Assembly (NCBI GenBank): GCA_025667525.1
Contig: CM046876.1
Location: 478,412,557-478,476,556, forward strand
Direction: 5' to 3'
Source of the DNA: Glebionis coronaria
Lineage: Eukaryota > Streptophyta > Magnoliopsida > Asterales > Asteraceae
DNA: 64,000 nt
Every line of letters starts with the position of its first letter. Within the stretch, counting starts at the first letter, position 1. The translations under genes and the position numbers were made by a program. Shown here one piece after another: positions 33,146-46,740 of this stretch. The notes beneath the pieces were generated by a model that saw nothing but the letters and a program-made list of their open reading frames with translations, was not told the origin of the DNA and made no database searches.

Positions 33146-36136
33146 TGTAAAACCCGCATGCTTTTACCATGAATAGTACCCTTAAGATCGTACGTACTAG
33201 TTAAAACTTTCCTATTATAGCATGATTACGATTACGTGTTAGGATTTTACGTATTACGTACGTGTTAGAACACGATAAGTATTTACTACGCATGAGCACG
33301 CAATAATTATTTGACAATAAAGAATCACGAACATGCGATCATGAAATCATGAACGTAATTTAATCACGAGCTAATATTAATTACGTATATATATTTATTA
33401 CGAACACAAATAAATATATTAAGTCACGGTTAATATTTAACGAGAACACGTAAAACACGAACACGAGAACACACGAGAACACACCAATATTTTAGACACG
33501 GAAAACATTCGGGTTACCCCTTGTGGGCCCCATTACCACGAAATTAAGGAGGGGGGATGGGCTTAGCCCATCAATTTTACTAAAAGGGGTTAAATATTTT
33601 CTTACACTACTCATTTTTAGTTTTACAGAAGATTTAGAAAAAACCCTAAAACCCTCCTCTCTATTCTCTTTTGGCCGCCACCCTAAGAACGCCACAAGGA
33701 GGTGGTTTGTGATCTTGGATCTTGGAATTTTAGTTGGTGATCGTGTTTGTTCTTCATCCTTTTGATCCACGGATTCGGTAAATCCTTTTTAAACTTTTTC
33801 TTTTGATTTGATCTTTTAATAAATCAAGAACATGTTATATTTTTTTACAAAAAACTAATAAATAAACATGGATCTAACATGATTTGGGGTTTAATAAAAT
33901 CAAAAGTATGTTTTTAAGGGGTGTTTGTTTTGGCCGCAGGCTGCACCGAACCCGAAGGGGGTTTCGGTTTGGCCAAACCGACCACCACCAAGACCATATG
34001 GTCTTGGTTGGTTGGTGTGGGTCCCACGGCAGCCTCAAGACACGGGGTACCCCGATTTGGTTCGGGGTACGGTGTCGATTTCATGTCCGGTTCATGGTGT
34101 TTAGTCTAGATCCGGTTCATGGTGTATGTTTAGTTTTTTATGTTTTATGATCTTATGTTAAAAATTAAATTAATAAATGACATGATTAATTTAATAACAT
34201 GACTTAGGTTATTTTAATTATTAATAATCATGAAATTATTTAACCTAAGTATTTTATATTTTAAACTTATAATTAATTAATTATTTAAAACCATGACTAT
34301 AAATAATTAATTAACATGACTTAGGTTATATTATTAATATATAATAATACATGTTTTAACCTAAGTATTTAACTTTATTTAATTAAAAACATGTTATACT
34401 TTAATTAAATATTTTAACCTATAGTTTAATTTAATTACATGGAATAATTATTAAACTATACATTATATCGTATGACTTAGAAAATAATCATGAAAACACT
34501 TAGGCTTATATACTTAGCTTATTTAACCAGCTTATTTCTAACTATGGAAACTTCCTATTTTTAGAAACTTAATTAAATAAGGCAGCTAATCTATTTATGG
34601 AAACCTTCTATTTTTAGAAACTTATTTATTTCAGGCAGCTAATCTATTTATGGAAACTTATTTAATTAAGGCAGCTGATCTATTTATGGAAACTTTCTAT
34701 TTTTAGAAACTTATCTATTTTAAGCAGTAAATCTATTTTTGGAAACTTTCTATCATTGGAAACTTTCTATTTTTGGAAACTTTCTACTTTTGGAAACTTC
34801 CTATTTTTGGAAACTTTCTATTTTTGGAAGCTTTCTATTTTTGGAAACTTTCTATTTTTGGAAACTTTCTATTTTTGGTAACTTTCTATTTTAGGAAACC
34901 TGCTATTTTTGGAAAGTTACTTATTATTACAAAGTAAGTATAATAATACATGAAATACCAGAAATACTTAATCAGATTAAACAAAATATAAGATAAACAC
35001 GGTTTAAGGCTTAAAAACAGTAAAACATGGTAAGAACACATAAAGTAAGCTAAGACATGACATAAAACCAGCTACGTATTTAGTAAGTAGATACTTATTC
35101 ATGTATGTATTTAGTTAGCACTAGTGATTCGGAAGTAGGATTCCTCTCAGTTCATCTTCTTCGTTCACTGGACATAAGGTACGGATTCCCGTCCTTTCAG
35201 TATGGACATTCTCCTTATTAGGATTTCCCGTATGCAGCACACTGTTTTCCCGTAGTATAAGTTACGTGTTTGATTGCTTATGTTTAATTAAGATTACCTA
35301 TAGCCATATACATGCATGACCAGTTTCACCTAGTTATGGAGGTACCATAACCATAACATTAGAGGCACTGATGTTATGACTTCACCACGGTGGAGTGATT
35401 GCTCGTGGCGTCCCTTCAACTTTTGGCCATTTATTTATATTTATCATGTGGGGCGTATGGGTGCATCCTAGTTACATGTTTTTCAGTCAGGATTTCATGG
35501 TGAATGTGGTGTGTGCCTTGCATCCTTCACAAGGAGCTGATCCCTCCTACCCAGAACCAGTATATTAAATTAGAGGCAACCCCTCTAATTTGCATGATGA
35601 GGTCACCCCTCCAAGTATTCATGCACGGTGGATTTTCATGACCTATATTGGCTAATGGTAAAATATGTTAAACAATTTTCATAAGATAAACATAAGGCTT
35701 TTCAAACTATAAAACCAGTTTTATGAACATGTTCTAGGTTTTCCAGGACTTATACATTTCCACTGCTATTAAGTCTTTATTATGCTTAGTCATTCATACT
35801 ATGTCTATATCCGTGCACTGAGCGTTTTGCTCAGCCGTTACTTTCCTTTCCATGTCCCAAAACGACAGGTACCCTAGGAAAGACTCGAGCATTTGGAGGA
35901 CGTGCATAGGATGGAAGCTGCTAGAGACTTCTTTCCTTTTTGCCTTCATATACTTATGCTTGCTTAGTCTTTCATTCATTTCTTTTGCTTTATTATGTTT
36001 TGGGCTTATGTTGGGAACCGATGTTTGATTCTGGTTATCCCTATGGTCATGTAATGTTTTATACATTTATCCTTGTATGCTTTGATGACACGCTATAATT
36101 ACGCGTGACATTCCATTATCAAAATGGGGTGTTACA
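33146..36136 (+). repeat. Element F 5' LTR
   Basis: 2991 bp, TGTAAAACCCGCATGC ... GGGGTGTTACA. Very similar to the 3' LTR; the length difference of 54 bases is mostly three fewer 17-bp units there. Open frames of 62-92 codons occur in both LTRs but carry no recognisable domain. Confidence 0.93.
34731..34916 (+). repeat. 17-bp tandem array in F 5' LTR
   Basis: About ten units of GGAAACTTTCTATTTTT with scattered variants. Related, less regular copies extend upstream from about 34545. Confidence 0.85.
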
Positions 36137-36140
36137 ATTA

Positions 36141-36152
36141 TGGTATCAGAGC
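36141..36152 (+). promoter_or_regulatory. Primer binding site of element F
   Basis: TGGTATCAGAGC, four bases after the LTR, initiator tRNA-Met type. Confidence 0.8.
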
Positions 36153-38555
36153 CAAGGCTTCGACCTGTAGGCTCTAAAACTCGACCTGTGACTAGTGGGC
36201 AGTCACCAGAAGCTTCCCAAGCCAACGTTTGATATTCTACGTATTGATGTTTTCAGCGCATTGCTGTTTTAACCATGATGTTTTCAGCACCTTGAGGTTT
36301 TAACCTTGATGTTTTCATCGATATTGTTGTACTAATATGGATGGACAACCGTCATTCATATTTAGTTACGTGTCATTATTTCATGCATGACGTTCCTCGT
36401 GAACTGTGACTATGTGGACTGAACCTCAATAGTTCATAATTAGTCACATAAAATTTTTTTCTGATAAGTTTTGACAGATAAGTTTCATTTATTTATGTTT
36501 CATGTATCATTGTTGCAAGGATTATGACTAAGTAATGGTTGGTACAGGACTGGCCCTATTTAGTCGCATGTGCTTTTATCGAAACTTTTAACTTTGGGAC
36601 CGACCCATAGGCGTCCCCTCGCCATGTATTTTGTTTTGGGACCGACCCATAGGCGTCCCCTCGCACATATAAAGGTTTTTATAAACTACATTATGCATTC
36701 ATGCACTATTTTCATGCATAAAATTTTTCTCACGATTTAAATTGGCATAAAAATTTTTCATGTCCCCTCATAAGTTACTATGTTTTTATGTCAAGTATGT
36801 TTTCATACTGTCATGGTTAACTTCAGTTTCATGCTGATTATGCTATACACTTCTTCATGACAGATGGTTTCATGTTTCTTCATGATAATTCCGTCTTCAT
36901 GTTGATTATGTCTTACGCCTCTTTTGTTATTTACGCTGTCCTGCAAGACATTGTTAGATTTCATTGAATCCTGCTTTCATGATAGTCATGGTTGGTTTTC
37001 ATTGATCATGCTGTCAGGCAAATCATCGTTGAATTTTGTGTAACCACACTTTAACATTTCCGTTACAACCAGAATGATGTCTATGCTAATACTGCCAGGT
37101 TATCATGATGGTTTTCCTAACCGTTTAACCGATATACTTTCCTTAAATCATGACAAATGATCGACCCCATACCAATCATTTCATGTGCATTCAACGTGTA
37201 CTCCATGTACCATGTTCCATGTGTATTACACGTACCTAAATCCATGTGAATTTCACTTGCAATACTGCACGAGTATTCACTAGTCGATTCTGAATCATCT
37301 CAGGCATATGTCCACTTGCTAATACTCTACAAATTGCTGCTCATAACTTGGAAATGTTACTAAAGGGTGATGCTGCTGACGTTCGGAGACGCTACGAGAT
37401 GCGGATGGTGTTCGCAACCTGGAGATTCTACAAGACGAAGACAAAGGCGTCGGAGCAAAGCAATTGGACGAGAAGATGCTTCACCATCAAAAGATTTTTT
37501 CTCAATCATTGTCCCTAATTCTTAGTTACATGTCACACGTCATTCAGCTGTCATTTCAGCCATATGAGTGCAAACCGGTACCAGCCGGCCACTCAGCTGA
37601 ATGGTTACATGAATCACGGTCATGAGAATGACCATCATGGAACTGACAGATAGGACGATAGTAACCACTACTATGACAGAAACTATCCTAGAAATCGCAA
37701 CCGAGGCTCCGGCCACGGACGTGATCAGACATACAAATGATCAGTAGTCCAACCGATCCGCCAATTCTGGCATAATAACCTAATATTGTAGTTCTATTGT
37801 TTTACGTCTCGAGACACATGTCAAGACATCAGTCAAGACACATGTCTCACGTATACCTTTGAAGACACATGTCAAGACATCAGTCAAGACACATGTCTCA
37901 CGTATACCTTTGAAGACACATGTCAAGACATCAGTCAAGACACATGTCTCACGTATACCTCCTGAAGACACATGTCAAGACACCAGTCAAGACATATGTC
38001 ATGCTTATAGTTCCAAGAAATGAGTCAAGACACATGACTCACGTCCAACTATGGAACATTTCAAAGAAATTCAGGGTACCCTCCAAGGGTATATCCATTC
38101 TGTTGTGCCATGTATTAATCAGACCACAAGAATATCAATACCATTATCGGCGCGTCAGTGAGAACTGTCGCGTTGCTGATGTCACTTTTATTTCTTTCAC
38201 CATATTTCTTATGATTCATGACCATGAAGGACGCCTTTCGTATTCCCACGTATACGAAGGTTTTCCTTCAGCTTAATGATGAGATCCAAGCTGCTAAAGC
38301 ATATCCTCGGACAGACACGAGATGAATTTTATCCTAATTATGTACTATGAACAGCACACTATGCTACGATTCATAATTATGTACAGTAATGTTCAGGCTC
38401 CTGAATACATTCAGCTTGATTTTCCATCGGGAAAATCTGTACAAATTATCTATGCTTACAAGCATGTGCGTTGTTAGCCATGGTCGCTAAGATTTTCTAG
38501 CTGTCAGTAAGACACGACCACTTAATTCTTTTACGCATAGCCAGTTGATTATTTC
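36153..38555 (+). other. Element F decayed gag region
   Basis: No intact gag. At 37681-37740 a short frame reads NYPRNRNRGSGHGRDQ before a stop, which could be the basic tail of a gag, but this is weak. Elsewhere I see only stop-rich sequence, a repeated GGGACCGACCCATAGGCGTC segment (36596 and 36638) and a minisatellite at 37813. Confidence 0.45.
37813..38018. repeat. 51-bp minisatellite in F
   Basis: Units start at 37813, 37864, 37915 and 37967, each beginning GACACATGTCAAGACATCAG. The first three are almost identical and the fourth is diverged. Each unit contains smaller internal repeats of CAAGACACATGTCTCAC type. Confidence 0.9.
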
Positions 38556-39430
38556 AAAGTCTTCCTATACATTCCAGAAGAATCTACACGGAGAAGGATG
38601 GTACCATGAGATTATGTGTCGACTACCGTTGAATTAAACAAATCACCATTCATGACCGTTATTCTCCTCCACGTATTGACGACATGTCCAATCAACCGTA
38701 TAGTGTTAATCACTTTCCCAAGATCGAACTCATGATCATGCTGTCAATAGTGACGAGTAAAAAAGCAGGACATGTCCATGACTGCTATTCGTACACGACT
38801 CGGTCATGCTAGATTTATGATTTTGAATTAGTCTCATCAATGCTCCAACGGCATTACAAGAATGAGTTTCCATGAACTCATAGCAAATTCATCAATGTTT
38901 TCATTGAGGATAACCTGATTTCCTCTAAGCATAGAGAAGAACAGGAAGACCCTATCTGCACTATGTTGCAAATTCTATGACAAGAGAAATTCTACCCTGG
39001 AAATTTTTTTCCAATATCAATTCTGTTTGATTATAGTAACACACTGAATCACATGGGTTTCTATGGTTAATCTTACCATGACTCAACTTATGCGTAAAGG
39101 AGAGAACCCTACACTACATTAGGTGTTCTAGAAAATCCTACGCTAGGAGAAGTCTAGATTCAGAGACTCAGAGTTTCGCAAAATCCTATGTATCAAGTTC
39201 TACGAAGCAAGATACAGTTACGTTCATATCTAGGTACCTGACATACCAACATGTTAAGATAGGACACCAACAAACTGGGATGTTTTCATCATCTGAAATT
39301 GTGAATTGAAATGGGACAAGATATCCATGGATTTTGGTTACCAGATTAACGCAAACTCAGAAGAAACATGATGCTATCTGGGTCATCGCAAACAGTTTGA
39401 TCAAGTCTGCAGAATCCTTACATCCGTAAG
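38556..39430 (+). pseudogene. pol: Element F RT and integrase relics
   Basis: In shifting frames one reads DGTMRLCVDYR, then ITIHDRYSPPRIDD, both typical of Ty3/gypsy RT. A broken INAPTAL block follows near 38840, then a badly eroded catalytic region. Near 39245-39420 the integrase core appears as LKWDKISMDF, then after a frame change KKHDAIWVI. There are many stops and indels. No RNase H could be placed with confidence. The motifs suit a chromovirus-type element, but clade assignment is tentative. Confidence 0.7.
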
Positions 39431-40410
39431 GATTTCAGAACCAACAGATTGATCGGACATGTTCCAGCCAAGGCTCATCCGACCACTTGGTAATTCCTCA
39501 ACTATCGGGTCTGACAAAGATTCGCAATTGTACTCCTAAATTACTTCACGTCTTCATTCTGATTCCATGACTTGCTTTCACGCTCGCGTTCATGACACTA
39601 TTCACGTTCATGATCGTATCTGGGCTTACGATTTTACGTTCATTTCGTTATGGGAAGTTTTGCAAGAACTTGAGAGACCAGACCCAAGTTTAGTATAACT
39701 CTCCATCATCAGATAGACGTTTCACGTCATATTCCACGTCTCACCTTGTAGCGTTTGGCGTTACCGCCATTGTATTCTATCATCACGATATGTTTCACAT
39801 GTCATGTTCATTCCACGTTCCTCATATCATGATCAAGATATGTTACACGTATCATGGATCACGATATGTTTACTCATACTACACTCGCCATATCTCTACG
39901 TAGCACGTTCAAAATTTTTCACGTATCACGTTCAAAATTTTTCACGTACTACGTTTCTTTATGTCTCGCGCATCGTTTCTAATTATCAGTTAAGTCAGAT
40001 TGTCTTGCATCGTAACGTTTCAGTTACCCTAGCACGTTAACTCTTATTTTCCTCGATCGAATTTAGGGGATCTACTTTCCGTTGATAACCAAGAATTTCT
40101 TCGTATTCTAAGTCAAGGTCAGGAGGACCAAGATTTATCATTTGTGTCAAGATCTTCTGAAGGAACCGTTCCAAGAGGGAGACCACTTGGAAACGGACAA
40201 GTTCATCCGGAATTTTATCCGTTTTCTCTCATCAATTAGATATGTTCTTTCAGTCACGTCACGTTTCATTTCCTTTCAAGACATGTCACGTTCCGCGTTC
40301 CTTCTGCCAGGTCACCTGTACGTTCATTTACCTTACATACGCTCTCAGTTTGATTCAGGTATGTTTCTCTTTCAGTTACGTTATCTATAATTCGGGGACG
40401 AATTATTCTT

Positions 40411-40426
40411 TTTAGGGGGGAAGAGT
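40411..40426 (+). promoter_or_regulatory. Polypurine tract of element F
   Basis: TTTAGGGGGGAAGAGT directly before the 3' LTR, preceded by the GGGGACGAATTATTC segment common before the 3' LTR of chromoviruses. Confidence 0.75.
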
Positions 40427-43363
40427 TGTAAAACCCGCATGCTTTTACCATGAATAGTACCCTTAAGATCGTACGTACTAGTTAACACTTTCCTATTATA
40501 GCATGATTACGATTACGTGTTAGGATTTTACGTATTACGTACGTGTTAGAACACGATAAGTATTTACTACGCATGAGCACGCAATAATTATTTGACAATA
40601 AAGAATCACGAACATGCGATCATGAAATCATGAACATAATTTAATCACGAGCTAATATTAATTACGTATATATATTTATTACGAACACAAATAAATATAT
40701 TAAGTCACGGTTAATATTTAACGAGAACACGTAAAACACGAACACGAGAACACACGAGAACACACCAATATTTTAGACACGAAAAACATTCAAGTTACCC
40801 CTTGTGGGCCCCATTACCACGAAATTAAGGAGGGGGATGGGCTTAGCCCATCAATTTTACTAAAAGGGGTTAAATATTTTCTTACACTACTCATTTTTAG
40901 TTTTACAGAAGATTTAGAAAAAACCCTAAAACCCTCCTCTCTCTTCTCTTTTGGCCGCCACCCTAAGAACACCACAAGGAGGTGGTTTGTGATCTTGGAT
41001 CTTGGAATTTTAGTTGGTGATCGTGTTTGTTCTTCTTCCTTTTGATCCACGGATTCGGTAAATCCTTTTTAAACTTTTTCTTTTGATTTGATCTTTTAAT
41101 AAATCAAGAACATGTTATGTTTTTTACAAAAACCTAATAAATAAACATGGATCTAACATGATTTGGGGTTTAATAAAATCAAAAGTATGTTTTTAAGGGG
41201 TGTTTGTTTTGGCCGCAGGCTGCACCGAACCCGAAGGGGGTTTCGGTTTGGCCAAACCGACCACCACCAAGACCATATGGTCTTGGTTGGTTGGTGTGGA
41301 TCCCACGTCAGCCTCAAGACACGGGGTACCCCGATTTGGTTCGGGGTACGGTGTCGATTTCATGTCCGGTTCATGGTGTTTAGTCTAGATCCGGTTCATG
41401 GTGTATGTTTAGTTTTTTATGTTTTATGATCTTATGTTAAAAATTAAATTAATAAATGACATGATTAATTTAATAACATGACTTAGGTTATTTTAATTAT
41501 TAATAATCATGAAATTATTTAACCTAAGTATTTTATATTTTAAACTTATAATTAATTAATTATTTAAAACCATGACTATAATTAATTAATTAACATGACT
41601 TAGGTTATATTATTAATATATAATAATACATGTTTTAACCTAAGTATTTAACTTTATTTAATTAAAAACATGTTATACTTTAATTAAATATTTTAACCTA
41701 TAGTTTAATTTAATTACATGGAATAATTATTAAACTATACATTATATCATATGACTTAGAAAATAATCATGAAAACACTTAGGCTTATATACTTAGCTTA
41801 TTTAACCAGCTTATTCTAATTATGGAAACTTCCTATTTTTAGAAACTTAATTAAATAAGGCAGCTAATCTATTTATGGAAACCTTCTATTTTTAGAAACT
41901 TATTTATTTCAGGCAGCTAATCTATTTATAGAAACTTATTTAATTACGGCAGCTGATCTATTTATGGAAACTTTCTATTTTTAGAAACTTATCTATTTTA
42001 AGCAGTAAATCTATTTTTGGAAACTTTCTATTTTTGGAAACTTTCTATTTTTGGAAACTTTCTATTTTTGGAAACTTTCTATTTTTGGAAACTTTCTATT
42101 TTTGGTAACTTTCTATTTTAGGAAACCTGCTATTTTTGGAAAGTTACTTATTATTACACAGTAAGTATAATAATACATGAAATACCAGAAATACTTAATC
42201 AGATTAAACAAAATATAAGATAAACACGGTTTAAGGCTTAAAAACAGTAAAACATGGTAAGAACACATAAAGTAAGCTAAGACATGACATAAAACCAGCT
42301 ACGTATTTAGTAAGCAGATACTTATTCATGTATGTATTTATGTAGCACTAGTGATTCAGAAGTAGGATTCCTTTCAGTTCATCTTCTTCGTTCACTGGAC
42401 ATAAGGTACGGATTCCCATCCTTTCAGTATGGACATTCTCCTTATTAGGATTTCCCGTATGCAGCCAACTGTTTTCCCATAGTATAAGTTACGTGTTTGA
42501 TTGCTTATGTTTAATTAAGATTACCTATAGCCATATACATGCATGACCAGTTTCACCTAGTTATGGAGGTACCATAACCATAACATTAGAGGCACTTATG
42601 TTATGACTTCACCACGGCGGAGTGATTGCTCATGGCGTCCCTTCAGCTTTTAGCCACTTATTTATATTTATCATGTGGGGCGTATGGGTGCATCCTAGTT
42701 ACATGTTTTTCAGTCAGGATTTCATGGTGAATGTGGTGTGTGACTTGCATCCTTCACAAGGAGCTGATCCCTCCTACCCAGAACCAGTATATTAAATTAG
42801 AGGCAGCCCCTCTAATTTGCATGATGAGGTCACCCCTCCAAGTATTCATGCACGGAGGATTTTCATGACCTATATTGGCTAATGGTAAAATATGTTAAAC
42901 AGTTTTCATAAGATAAACATAAGGCTTTTCAAACTATAAAACCAGTTTTATGAACATGTTCCAGGTTTTCCAGGACTTATACATTTCCGCTTCTATTAAG
43001 TCTTTATTATGCTTAGTCATTCATACTATGTCTATATCCGTGCACTGAGCGTTTTGCTCAGCCGTTACTTTCCTTTCCATGTCCCAAAACGGCAGGTACC
43101 CTAGGAAAGACTCGAGCATTTGGAGGACGTGCATAGGATGGAAGCTGCTAGAGACTTCTTTCCTTTTTGCCTTCATATACTTATGCTTTCTTAGTCTTCA
43201 ATTCATTTCTTTTGCTTTATTATGTTTTGGGCTTATGTTGGGAACCGATGTTTGATTCCGGTTATCCCTATGGTCATGTAATGTTTTATACATTTATCCT
43301 TGTATGCTTTGATGACACGCCATAATTACGCGTGACATTCCATTATCAAAATGGGATGTTACA
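40427..43363 (+). repeat. Element F 3' LTR
   Basis: 2937 bp. Its 17-bp array (about 42009-42138) has roughly seven units, five of them identical, against ten more varied units in the 5' LTR. Confidence 0.93.
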
Positions 43364-46300
43364 GTTTGAGTCACATAGATGTGGTGAGGAAAGAAAAAAA
43401 TATTCTTTTGAAAAAGTCGATCTTGTGCACGGTTTAAATAATATGTCGCGGGGCATAAGATGTTTTGGTTGCCATTAAGTGTTTCTTGGATCATTTTCCG
43501 TTGTCATGAGTCATTTGAATTGGTACATGTTTGAGTTTTCCTTTTGAGTTTTCGTGGTTTTGGTCTGTTTTAACTCGTGCACGTGAAATGTCGTTAGTTA
43601 TCCGTGGGTTTGATTCGTTGATCGTATCTAGTAGATTAAGGATGTAGTTTTGGGTTCGTATTGATTGGGAGCGTTGAGGTAGACATATGAAAGACTTGGT
43701 CGCGCCTACACGATTAAGTAGGTGTCCCTGAGAGAATGGTCGGAATGCCCTTAGTGGGGATGAAAGAGTTAAAAGTTCGTAGACGAACTAATGTGGTCAT
43801 GAGGTCTCTTAGGAGTGCCAAGGGAGATGAATAGAGATTTGTATAATGTATGGATATTAGCACAAGTAACACGCCATAGAGAGTGTTGGAAGGGGATATA
43901 ATACCTCAAAGGTATTTATGATTGTTCGTAAGGCATGTAAGTTTACCGAAATTTCCTAAGATTTAGTAGGTTTGCCTATTACTGTGAGGTAGAACCATAA
44001 ATAGAGCAAGTAGGATAAATGAGAGGAGTTGTAGTTAGTGCCTTTCCAAGGAAATTGTTGATGGAATGATTTTAAGAGCAAGAGTTGTTAGAAATTGCAA
44101 CGGATGCAAGGTAAAATTTGAGTTGCTTAGTAGTAGATTGGCTGTGAAAAGCGGTTGAGTGGTCTAATAAGAGGAAGTATTGGTCTTTTAGAATACGTGT
44201 AGATTCTCGCAAGTAGAACGAGGTAGAAATTTATTCGTATTGCTTCTAAGAGAGGGTGCAAGGAGGACGTAGTTGAAACTGCTAAGGATGTTGTATGAAC
44301 GCTTTAGGTTTACGGTTATGATTTTAGCTTCGCCGAGGCGCTAGCAGTTTTCATGGAGTCAATGAACCGGGGGTGCATGACAATATATAAACGAGTTGTC
44401 ATCGGGAGCATCGACGACATCTTGATCTACTCAAATCTAAGAAGGAGAGTGAGGCGAATTATGAGTTGGTTTTGGAGTTGTTAGGAAAGGGAATTATACG
44501 TGATATTTTCAAGTGTGAGTTTTAGGATTAAGTTGGCCAGGACGAGTAGTCAGAGATGATGGCATATCGTGGAGCCCACAAGGGGCAAAGTGAAGAAGGG
44601 CGCGGAAGCGTTTTGGAGGCTGAAGAGGTGGATTGGATAATGAGCAGATCTTGGAATTATCGGAAGGACTGGATGAATTCGCGAAGCATGACGATACGTG
44701 GAGCAAGGATTTAGATGTATACGAGAACGACAAAGAAAGGCGGTTGTTTATACGTTGTGGGAACTAAAGATTTGGAAGAACTAGATAGAATTAGTTAGTG
44801 GAGCTGGATTGTTATATCTGCCTAGAATGCTAGAGGCATTTGGGGTACGAGACGTAGAGAATGATCTATACAGATCATGAACGTCTCCAACACATATTTA
44901 ATCATCTTGATTGAACATTTGGAAAAGGTGATGGGTGGAGTTAAGTGATGAAAGAAAATTGCAAGGCCAAGTACCATCTGGGAAAGGCAAGCATGGTTGA
45001 TGAGACATGGAATAAGAAGAATGAAATGAAGCTGAGACGAACTTGAACTATATGGATGACATATTAGGGTGGTTTGGATGAAGGATGTAGGTTGCACGAG
45101 TTGAGTTGTCTAAAGCAGAGAACGCGTCAACATGTATGTTGCGTGGCTTGGACAATCATATGGAGAAAAGGGACGTAGACTATACTTCCTACATAGATAG
45201 GAGTAGCTTAGAAGGGGTGATGTAAGGACGAAGTTGGTGAAAGGGATACATAATGGGGTGGAGGAATAAGTACGACGAGAGTTGGGTGATAGTCGATAGA
45301 CTGACTAATTCATCTCATATTTCAAGAGGAATGAGAAGTCACGTAGTTGAGAAGTTGGAAGGATTGCGTACGGATGTGATGGAATAGAGGGTTTTGCGTA
45401 AAAGTTAGCCTAATATGTATGGAATGCCTTATGAAGGATTATGGAAAGGGAAGAAACGATGGGAATCAAGCGTAGTATACCGTTGATAGACTAATGTTTG
45501 GTATGAGAAAGACGCCTAGAGCATTGGCGTGAGATTTGGAGATAGTTGGAGAACGCATTATATTAGGAAGAATTCTCCTACAAAGAGAGAGTCACCGGTG
45601 AGAGGGGCATATTCCCCATTGACGAGGATGTAAGGAATAAAGGAGGAAACACCTAAATTATAGGCTGAAGACGGGATATAAGATGGTATGGAAATTAAGA
45701 TTGTGGAGAGACAAGCGAAAAGTAGTATGGAGGAAGAATGATTCGAGGGAGCAAGAGGTTGTGAAGATAGTGGGGTGATATTGAAGAGAAACCATTAGAG
45801 CAAGAGGTTAGTAGTCACGAACAATGGAACGTCCACCTAGAGAAAAGGTGTAACACATGTTAGTATGAAGGATGGTTGGTTACTTGGTGCCGAGCATGGG
45901 AAAGCAAGGATGAGGTGGTGGTTATGACATGTTTCTTGTGAATATTATGGGAAGCTTTTGGTTATGCAATCATGCATATACCATTGGATGTGTTTAAGGT
46001 TGGGAGAACTTCCGAATGACGGAAAATCCGTAGAGGATAGAAGCCGTTAGGTATGGTGATAGGAATTGTAGTAGAAACTGCTGGAGTTAATTCATAGGAG
46101 ATGAGGTGGATCACCGTTACAGTGGGATAAAGTTAGAAGCGGCCAACGTATTGGACCGGAGGTGGATCGGAAAACTATGGAGGTGGTGGCAGTGACTAAG
46201 TAGAGGTTGAAAATAGCAAAGAACCGACAAGAGAGCTATGCGGACAAGAGGCGTAAGCCGTTGAGATTTGAGATAAAGTTATGCTAAAGGTTTCACCATG

Positions 46301-46706
46301 GAAAGGGGTGATGCAGTTTGGAAAGAAAAGGGAAGTTAGCACCTAGATTTGTGGGTTCATTTGAAATCCTTGAAAGGATTAGGCTAGTGGCGTATAGGTT
46401 GAGATTACCGGAGGAATTGAGTAGTGTGCATGATGTATTTCATGTATCAAACTTGAGAAAGTGCTTAGCAAGAACCGACTTGAAAGTACCGTTAGATGAT
46501 ATTAGTATCGATACGAGTCTTCGTTTCATCGAAGAGCCGGTAGAGATTTTGGGTCGTGAAGCTAGGACGTTGGATAAAAAGGGTAATATACCGTAGTTAT
46601 GGGTAAATGGAATTTGGAACGTGGACTAGAGTTCACGTGGGAACGGGAAGGATTTATGAGGAGCAAGTATCCTCAGCTAATTGATAATGACGATCCTAAG
46701 GAGTAA
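43364..46706 (+). pseudogene. pol: Element D pol relics (RT, RNase H, integrase C terminus)
   Basis: RT: FMESMNRG then SIDDILIYS around 44350-44430, keeping the catalytic DD pair. RNase H and connection: YTDHERLQHIFN then CKAKYHLGKASMVDE at about 44870-45005. Integrase C terminus: SYADKRRKPL near 46230, then a 92-residue open frame 46318-46596 (KGKLAPRFVGSFEILERI, SVHDVFHVSNLRKCLA, FIEEPVEILGRE). After a frameshift comes LEFTWEREGFMRSKYPQLI, ending at 46706. The last part resembles the chromodomain-region tail of chromoviruses. Between these islands the frames are destroyed and the first ~900 bases show nothing. Confidence 0.75.
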
Positions 46707-46727
46707 ATCTTGGGACAAGATTTCTAT

Positions 46728-46740
46728 TAGGAGGGAGTGA
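46728..46740 (+). promoter_or_regulatory. Polypurine tract of element D
   Basis: TAGGAGGGAGTGA immediately before the LTR start TGTGACAACC. Confidence 0.75.

Larger units (their letters stand above)
33146..43363 (+). mobile_element. Element F: chromovirus-like retrotransposon in D's interior
   Basis: LTRs 33146-36136 and 40427-43363, TG...CA. Primer site at 36141-36152, polypurine tract at 40411-40426, and decayed pol between. The flanks TTTTG (33141-33145) and GTTTG (43364-43368) agree at four of five positions and are the likely target duplication with one later change. The interior is only 4.29 kb, short for an autonomous element. Confidence 0.9.

Noticed and set aside
33884..34150. 88-codon ORF in F's LTR, repeated at 41163-41429
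   Set aside because: LTR duplication explains the repetition; the composition reflects GGTTTGG/CCAAACC repeats rather than a protein family.
37780..38018. Direct repeats that could suggest a CRISPR array
   Set aside because: The units are contiguous, with no unique spacers, and lie in a plant retrotransposon.
44509..45097. Minus-strand ORFs of 74 and 91 codons
   Set aside because: They are shadows of D's RT and RNase H relics on the plus strand.
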